DNA of 64,000 nucleotides from Litsea cubeba (taxonomy: Eukaryota; Streptophyta; Magnoliopsida; Laurales; Lauraceae). Both the position numbers and the translations under genes were made by a program. A model generated the notes under the pieces. The model had not been told where the DNA came from, searched no databases, and worked only from the letters and a program-made list of their open reading frames with translations. The stretch lies in contig CM022947.1 of assembly GCA_012931725.1 (NCBI GenBank), forward strand, positions 21,659,880-21,723,879, in the 5' to 3' direction. Positions 57,308-64,000 of this stretch are shown one piece after another. Every line of letters begins with the position of its first letter. The first letter of the stretch is position 1.

Positions 57308-57765
57308 GCAAGTATCGACTAAAAGTCGCCTCCCTGCTGAATGTTCTTGCAAGTATCGATGGAATGTCGCATCCTTGCTCATTCGGTTGCGAGTATCGAT
57401 GGAATGTCGCATCCTCGCGGAGTTGGGTGCAAGTATCGATGGAATGTCGCATCCTTGCTTTTCAAAAATTTTGGTTTTGCGGGTACTGACTTGGTCTCGT
57501 TTCCCCACGATTTTTGAAATTTGTGGTTTTCTCGAACTTTGGGTCATGGAATCAACTGAAATGTTGCGTCTCCACAGTTTTTTAGGTTTTTTCGAACCTT
57601 TGAAATTTGGGTTGTGGATATCAACTGAAATGTTGCGTTTCCACGTTTTGGATTTTGCAAGTATCGACGAAATGTCGCTTCCCTGCGATTTCGGAAGTAT
57701 CGAACGTGGTTCGCTTGCTTCCGATTTGTGCGAGTATCGACTAAGCGTCGCTTCCTCGCGGTTTT
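57308..57765. repeat. AAGTATCGATGGAATGTCGC minisatellite
   Basis: Close copies start at about 57310, 57350, 57391 and 57430 (period about 40 bases), and more diverged copies occur near 57659, 57686 and 57730. The unit CGAGTATCGA...TCGC keeps a TCGA core. It lies between the antisense gene and the integrase end. Confidence 0.8.
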
Positions 57766-58135
57766 TGAAAAACCATTTTTTTTTTGTTTAAAGACACGAG
57801 GGTCATAAGTTTTGACCTAAAACCATTTTGGCGGGTAAAAGGCAGGGTGGACTAGGGTGGAAATCCCTGAATCCGGATTTTGTTTCAAACCATGAATTTT
57901 GGGTTCAAGGGTTGGAAATTTTGGTCAAGTTAGGGAAAGGTTCCTAAACTTGGATATATATATATATATTTTTTTTTTGAACAATGAAACGATGAAAGTA
58001 AACATTGTTTTAGATTTCTAGAAATTTCAATATTTGACATGAAAATTCTAAAAAAAAAGGGTGGGTTTAGCGAGCGTGTACCTGGAAACCGGTTTTGGCC
58101 ATACAGGCATTGCTCTTACCCAGTTGGGTAAGTCT
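57766..58135. other. Tat element spacer after integrase
   Basis: Non-coding, with a short TA dinucleotide run at about 57955-57970. No gene is recognised. Confidence 0.4.
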
Positions 58136-61100
58136 TCAAGGGTAGTACCGCTTTAAGAACTTGCCATTGATGGGCAGCATACATCTGTCACCTTCCATGT
58201 TTAGGAGTGCGTATGCGCCATTGGAGAAAACTTTGTCGATGACGTAGGGTCCCTCCCATTTTGGCTCGAATTTGCCTTTGGACTTGTGAGCGAAGACCAT
58301 TGGTCTTTTTACCGCAAGAACCAAGTCATTCTTTTTGTAGGCGCGTTGCCTGACCTTTTTATCGAAAGATCCTGCCATACGTGCTTGGTAAAGTTCAATG
58401 CTTTGTTGAGCTTCGAGCCGTCTCTCATCGAGATTGTCCAGCTCATGGAGTCGCAATTTGACATTGCTTTCTTGAGTCATGTCATTTTGCAAGGATACCC
58501 TCAAGGAAGGAATTTGTACTTCCAAGGGCACGACAGCTTCGCATCCATAGACCAAGGAGAATGGTGTGCTATGGGTTGGTCCTCGAACGGTGGTTCGATA
58601 GGCCCACAAAGCTTCAGACATTTTGTCGCTCCAGTCTCTTTTGTGATTAGAGATCATTTTTTTGAGGATTTTGCAGAGTGTCTTGTTGAAAGCTTCTGCT
58701 AACCCGTTTGCTGCCGGATTGTATGGAGTCGAAGGACAGCTTTGAATTTTGTATTTGTCGCAGAACCTGTAGAATCGATGATCCCGGAACTGTGGTCCGT
58801 TATCATGGACGAATCTTTTGGGTATGCCGAAACGACAAATGATGTTGGTGCGTAGGAACTGAAGGACTGATGAGGTCTTCATTTCGTTAAACGCAAATGC
58901 TTCTGACCACTTGGAGAAGTAATCCGTAGCGGCGAAGATGAAGCGATGACCTTTGCTTGAAGGGGGAGAAATAGGACCTATGATGTCCATACCCCAAGCT
59001 TCGAAAGGCCATGAGATCGCTGTAGGATGTAGCCATTCTGGAGGCATGTGAATGTAATCTCCATGAACTTGGCATTGTTGGCAGCGCTTAGCAAATTGCA
59101 TTGCGTCAGCTACCATGGTTGGCCAGTAATATCCTAACCTTTTTATCTGATCATAGAGCTTAGGTCCAGCCTGATGAGCTCCACAAAGACCAGCATGAAC
59201 TTCTTTGAGTGTTTCTTCAGCCTCTTGTTGTGACAAGCAGCGTAGAAGTACTCCGTTGAAGGATTTCCTGTAAAGGATTTTTGAAGGAATATCCAAATGG
59301 AAGCTTGGGGTTCGCCTTTGGATGCTTACCCGTTCTTTTGGATCTTCCGGTAGGATTCCGAACATAATGTAATCAATGAACGGATCCCTCCAGTCGCCAA
59401 TTGAAGTTTGAAGGATTGAAATCCGACTTCCGACCACTTGGTGGCATTCAGCAACTGCTTGGTGTGTGTTAAGAGGAGGAAGGATTCTTCTTTCGCACAC
59501 TGTGACTTGCATGTTTTCCCCTTCCTGGATTGCCATGGATGCGGCGAGTCCGGCTAGGGCATCTGCACGTATATTTTCACCTCTACGAATGTGGGTGATG
59601 TGACAGATGTCAAACTTTTGCAGAAGTGATTGTGCCTTGTTGTAGTAGGGCAACAAATCTGGCTTCCTGACTTCAAATTTCTGATTCATCTGGTTGATCG
59701 ATCAGTTGAGAGTCTCCAAAGACTTCCAGCATGGTGATACCGGATTCGATGGCGAGTTCCAATCCTAAGATCAGAGCTTGATATTCAGCTGCATTGTTTG
59801 TGCATGGTTCCAGTAGCGAGAAAGCGTGTGGAATCATGTATTTGTCGGGGCTAACAAAGAGGATGCCAACTCCCGAGATCAGCTGTCTTTTTTCATTTGT
59901 CCTGGTTGCACCGTCAAAGTACATGTCCCAGGAGGCACTTTGTGAGAAAGTCTCCACATTGTAGACTGGTTCGTCTGGGAGATCATCTCTGAGTGGAGAA
60001 TCTTTAGGCAATGGATGCTCTGCGAGGAAGTCCGCTAGAGCTTGCCCTTTGATTGCTTTTTGTGGTACATACCTAATATCAAATTGTGACAGAAGGATGG
60101 ACCATTTTGCCAGTCGAGCATTGAGAGAACCTGCCTTTGTGACAAGGACCTTCAAGAGGTTGACCCTCGAGACCAGGTAGACTGTGTTGGAAAGCAAGTA
60201 GTGACGCAGCTTTTGTACGGCGAACATCACTGCAAGACATTCTTTTTCGACTGGAGAGTAGCGATGCTCTGCACCTACTAGCATGCGGCTGAGGTAATAT
60301 AGAGCAGCTTCTTTTCTTTGATCATTTTCTTGCGCAAGCAGAGCTCCCAAAGAGTGATCAAGGGCTCTTGTGTACAAGATGAATGGTTTTCCAGTGGTAG
60401 GAGCAGCTAATACTGGAGGTTTTGTCAGGTATGACTTGATGTCTAGGAAAGCAGCTTCACAGTCAGCGTCCCAGACAAAGTTTACACCTTTTTTCATCAA
60501 CCGGGAGAATGGACGGCATTTCCCCGAAAGATTGGAGATGAACCGTCTGATGTAGGCTAATCTCCCTTGAAGCCCTTTGAGTTCTCTCAAGGTTCTTGGA
60601 GAGGGCATTTCTAGAATGGCTTTGACTTTTATGGGGTCAAGCTCTATTCCAGCTTTCCGAACTAAGAATCCGAGGAACTTACCCGACGAGACGCCGAAGA
60701 AGCATTTCAATGGATTCATTCGCAGTTTGTGTTTGCGAAGCCGGAGGAAGACTTCTCGAAGGTTTTCGAGATGATCTTCTTTTCTTTTGCTTTTGACGGC
60801 GAGATCATCAACGTAACATTCAACCGTCTTGTGCTGCATATCTTGGAATATTTTCATCATAGCCCTCTGATATGTGGCACCAGCATTCTTCAAACCGAAT
60901 GGCATGACAGTGTAGCAATACACGCCAAATGGGGTTCGAAAGGATGTATGTTTTTCATCCTCAGGATGCATCTTTATCTGATTGTAGCCAGAGAAACCAT
61001 CCATGAATGTCATTCGCTCGAATCCACAGGTATTATCAATCATTACCTCTGGTATGGGGAGCGGAAATTCATCTTTTGGGCATGCGCCATTCAGGTCTCT

Positions 61101-63171
61101 ATAGTCAATACAGACCCTGATCTGCCCATTTTTCTTTGTCACGGGGACAATGTTGGCCAACCATTCAGGATGTTGTTCCTCACGGATGAAGCCGACGCTT
61201 TTGAGTTTTTGAACTTCTTGTTCAATTTTATCCATCACATCTGGACGGAATCTTCTTTGGCCTTGCTTGACAGGCTTGATGTCTTCTTGAAGATTGAGTT
61301 TGTGAACTGCTATTTTGGGGTCTAAGCCTGGCATTTCAGCATAAGACCATGCAAAGCAATCAACGAACTCACGAAGAAAAGCGATATACTCGGGTAACTC
61401 ATCATCCTTTATATTCTTGCTTATGAATACAGGACGTGGGTTATCTGGTGTTCCCAAGTCTATCTTTTGAACAGGATCTTCTGTTGGAAGGTTCGAAGGT
61501 GGTTCCTCCACAATATTTTCGGAGGCTTCCAGCTCAACGAAACCTTCTGGGGTTTCAAGGGCATTTCCAGACCAAGGTTTTGTTCCTTTCCACGGGTCTT
61601 CTTGATCGGTAATTTTCCCAAGGCTTGCTATGAGATGATCCCAATCGCCTGTTGAAACTGAGTCGAAGTAGGCTACTTCTTTTGGAGATGAGGGTTCTTC
61701 TGGGTCAGAAGTCCACACGTCTGTGCCATCGGACAACTCCTCTTCATTTTCGGAGAAATCGTGCCAATTAGATGAGCTTCCTGGATCTTTGTCAGGTGAC
61801 TCATCAAAGAGATATCCAGGGAGATCGATGTTTTCATGGATTTGAGATGTTGAGGCTTGGTCTGTATATTGACTTTTAAGCCTTTGTGTCAACTGTCTCA
61901 AGGGAGTGTCAGGATCATACCCTAACCCGTGTGAAGACTTTTCTATATAGCCGTAGAGTCTCCAATCTTCCAGCTGGCTTTTGGTCAAGACGGGCCCCAA
62001 TGGTGTGAGAATACCGCGTCCTTCTCCCAGACCGACTGGGTTTTGAGCGTCATAGCCCATTTTCTTCATAATAGCTTGTGCCACAGAACTGTATAAGGAT
62101 AGTTGAGGCGTACCTTTATTTTGGAAAGGTTCAAGCATGGAGTTTGATGAAGAAGCATCCGATCTATGAAAGAAGATCGGTTTTTCCTTTGCTGAAGTTG
62201 CTGGAACAACGAAGGAAGCTGACATAGGATCTTCTATGTCAGAGGTTGTCTCCATTGGAGTAAGAACAGGCCGAACTTGCTGAGTGTCAGCTTGGCTTGA
62301 CGATGTGTCGTCTTCTGGCTCTGAATCTGAGTCCGTGTCTTGCATAATAGACACGAAAGAGACAACAAATTTGCCCCCAGGCTTTTGTTTTGCCTTCTTC
62401 ACTTTAGTTGTGATGACCAAAGGCTTTGAAGATTTGAGGGAGATGATGAAGGGAGTTTGCATGCTCTCTTCAGATTTACCGGATGGTTTGTTTTCTTCCG
62501 GTGATTGTTGAGGAGCTTTGCCTTTATCTTTCTGGAGATTTTCGGCAAAGGATGTTGTATGCTTCTCCTCTTCTTCTTTTTCACCTTCATACATTTGTGA
62601 GTCTGCGAAGTGGATTTCTTTACCTTTGAAGGGTTTTCTGTCCGCAAAGACTCGATGTATCATGCCGTCGTCGCCAACAAACTTGATGCATTGATGTAGA
62701 GTTGAAGGGACAACACCATTCTCATGGATCCAAGGGCGTCCGAGAAGGATGTTGTAGCATGAAGGGGTCTTTATTGCATATACCGTGACTTCAGAGATAA
62801 GATCACCGATCTGCAATTTGAACCTGATTTTGCCGATAGGCCTTTGAGTACTCCCATCGTATCCAAAGATAGATACAGATGTGTGGCTCAGTTTGCTGGG
62901 TGGGATGCCCAACTCTTCAAGAGCCGATGTGGAGATAAGGTTGAGTGCAGAACCTGGGTCGATCTGAACTCTATGCATAGGCATTTCCTTGATATACCCT
63001 GTGAAGTACAGGGGTCGGTTATGCCTGGTTTCGCCAAGTAGGAGGTCATCCTTTGTGAAGGCGATGGTTGCACTGGCTGCTTTTTTAACCGAGAGGCATT
63101 CAATGCATGATCTCTCAGTTTTCTTCTTTTCTCCCTTTGAGGAGGCTTCTGAGTTTTGACCCGGTAATCCA
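58136..63171 (-). pseudogene. Tat-type pol: protease, RT, RNase H, aRNase H, integrase; frameshifted
   Basis: The frame is open, without an ATG, from about 63171, and has its first ATG at 62984. Protease: VQIDPGSALNLIS and ILLGRPWIHE. A G-patch-like segment (KKMGYDAQNPVGLGEGRGI, about 62020-62080). Reverse transcriptase: RVCIDYRDLNGACPKD, MPFGLKNAGATYQR and YVDDLAVKS. RNase H: LYTRALDHSLGALLAQ and EKECLAV. A second RNase H: MYFDGATRTNEKRQLISGVG, NNAAEYQALILGLELA and GDSQLI. The frame then shifts by one base near 59690-59702 in this second RNase H. Integrase (59689-58136) has its HH-CC zinc finger (GAHQAGPKLYDQIKRLGYYW, KRCQQCQ) and DDE core (WGMDIIGP, VHDNGPQF, NGLAEAFN). The element could not make an intact pol from this copy unless the shift is bypassed. 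Confidence 0.88.
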
Positions 63172-64000
63172 TTTCATATTTGGAGGACTTGCGGGGCATG
63201 TTTGTCGACATCCTCATTCAGTTTTGTATCTCTGAGATGAGATTATCACGAGTGTGCGGAGACATTCGCAACAAATCTAGGATGTGCAGACGTGCAGGTA
63301 TGTGCTTGAAGTGTTCAATCAAGTCATACTTGAAAGCCTCCTTAGGGCCTGCATGTTCATCATTGTTGCCACTAGGGGCGCTTACAACATCTTTTCCCGA
63401 AGGATTTACATATGTAAAGGAAGATTGGTTGTAATTTTTGTGGTAGTCCCGGCCAGAGCGGGTGCCTCTACCAACTTCGAGAGCTTCTTGAGAAGGGTCT
63501 TCGTTTGGAAGATTGTCTTCAGGATCAAGAGGCTGTCGTTTTTCATTTGCTGAGGATGCATCAGCAGCAGAGTTACCATCCTCAGTGATTGTGTTGCATG
63601 GAGCATTTTCCGGGAACAAGTCCTGAACAGCATCCAGCAATCTTTCTTCTTCGTTGACTAATTCATCGTCCCAGCATCAATAGCTGGGAATTCTTCAGTC
63701 AGGAAGGGTGTGAACTTTGAAGTCACCAGTCTCAGGAGAAGAAACCTGAAGAGGGTGTCATCTTCAGCGAAAGTCACGTGAGACTAGGTGGCCTTCAAAG
63801 AAGATACATTGCTAGGCGTCGACCGGAGTGTAAGTGCTCTCATTCAGACGATGCTTCGGAATGAGCTATAATCCACGCAATTATCCACATTACAAGGAAG
63901 CTCTGACGGGAGACGTTGCCTGATCGGAGTCAGACTCAATCCTCGGATGTGAGAGGATCGTTATCCAGCAATTTTTCTCCATTTTAGGAGTTAAGGGAGG
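63172..64000 (-). pseudogene. Upstream part of the Tat polyprotein, decayed
   Basis: A minus-strand frame at 63640-63218 (MLDAVQDLFPENAP to DNLISEIQN) contains YDLIEHFKHIPARLHILDLL, a segment typical of the stretch between gag and protease in Tat elements. It stops at 63218 and does not join the protease frame without a shift; a TGA near 63172 also interrupts the protease frame. Beyond 63641 no continuous frame is seen to the window end. Gag proper must lie outside the window. Confidence 0.6.

Larger units (their letters stand above)
51532..64000 (-). mobile_element. Tat-type Ty3/Gypsy retrotransposon with antisense gene, partial
   Basis: The 3' LTR (51532-53827) and more than 10 kb of internal sequence are present; the 5' LTR lies beyond the window. 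Coding order on the minus strand is protease, reverse transcriptase, RNase H, a second archaeal-type RNase H, integrase, the order that marks the Tat clade (Ogre, Retand, Grande relatives). A plus-strand gene lies between integrase and the 3' LTR, as in Grande-like members. It inserted into the 5' LTR of Copia element 2; TTAAG at 51527-51531 should recur after its 5' LTR. Confidence 0.85.

Overview
This is a repeat-dominated stretch of a flowering-plant nuclear genome. GT-AG introns, a group III WRKY transcription factor, a pentatricopeptide-repeat relic, plant-type Copia, Ty3/Gypsy, CACTA, Mutator-like and PIF/Harbinger elements, and the plant mobile domain all point there. The species cannot be told from this window. 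Only one gene looks like an intact host gene: the WRKY gene at 41207-43225 on the minus strand. Nearly everything else is mobile DNA in nested insertions.

Region by region: 1-1084 is probably part of a Gypsy LTR. 1501-5710 holds the ends and subterminal repeats of several CACTA elements, with an LTR scrap and a tRNA-like relic between them. 5945-6165 is a PPR relic. 6528-30606 is one large Mutator-like element (MULE) bounded by inverted terminal repeats. It carries a minus-strand MURA-type transposase (26663-29513) and a convergent plus-strand gene that joins a plant mobile domain to a Ulp1-like C48 protease (11626-24920). Both genes are broken. Two later events lie inside it: a solo Copia LTR set between two 254-bp copies of flanking DNA (8850-11606), and a complete 9.6-kb Copia element (14335-23982, TSD ATACC) in an intron of the mobile-domain gene. 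Between the two convergent genes, arrays of a palindrome centred on TCGATATCGA repeat a motif that is also found at the inner edge of both terminal repeats.

30667-31205 is the 3' end of a LINE. 32368-36370 is a PIF/Harbinger element that keeps only the Myb/SANT-like accessory gene. 36565-39685 may be a second element carrying exon-like fragments of an unidentified gene. The WRKY gene follows. From 44780 a second, decayed Copia element runs on the minus strand; its upstream LTR is cut at 51531 by a Tat-type Ty3/Gypsy element that continues past the window end. That Gypsy element has protease, a G-patch-like segment, reverse transcriptase, RNase H, an extra archaeal-type RNase H and integrase on the minus strand. 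Between integrase and its 3' LTR it carries an antisense gene of four exons with its own TATA box, which reads as an open 388-codon frame.

The strongest candidates for something new are the palindrome arrays shared between MULE interior and termini (25211-25928, 6645-6664, 30465-30482), the open, spliced, TATA-bearing antisense gene of the Tat element (54965-56504), and the 254-bp duplication around the solo LTR. All coordinates, frames and lesions were read by eye from the sequence; no homology searches or alignments were run.
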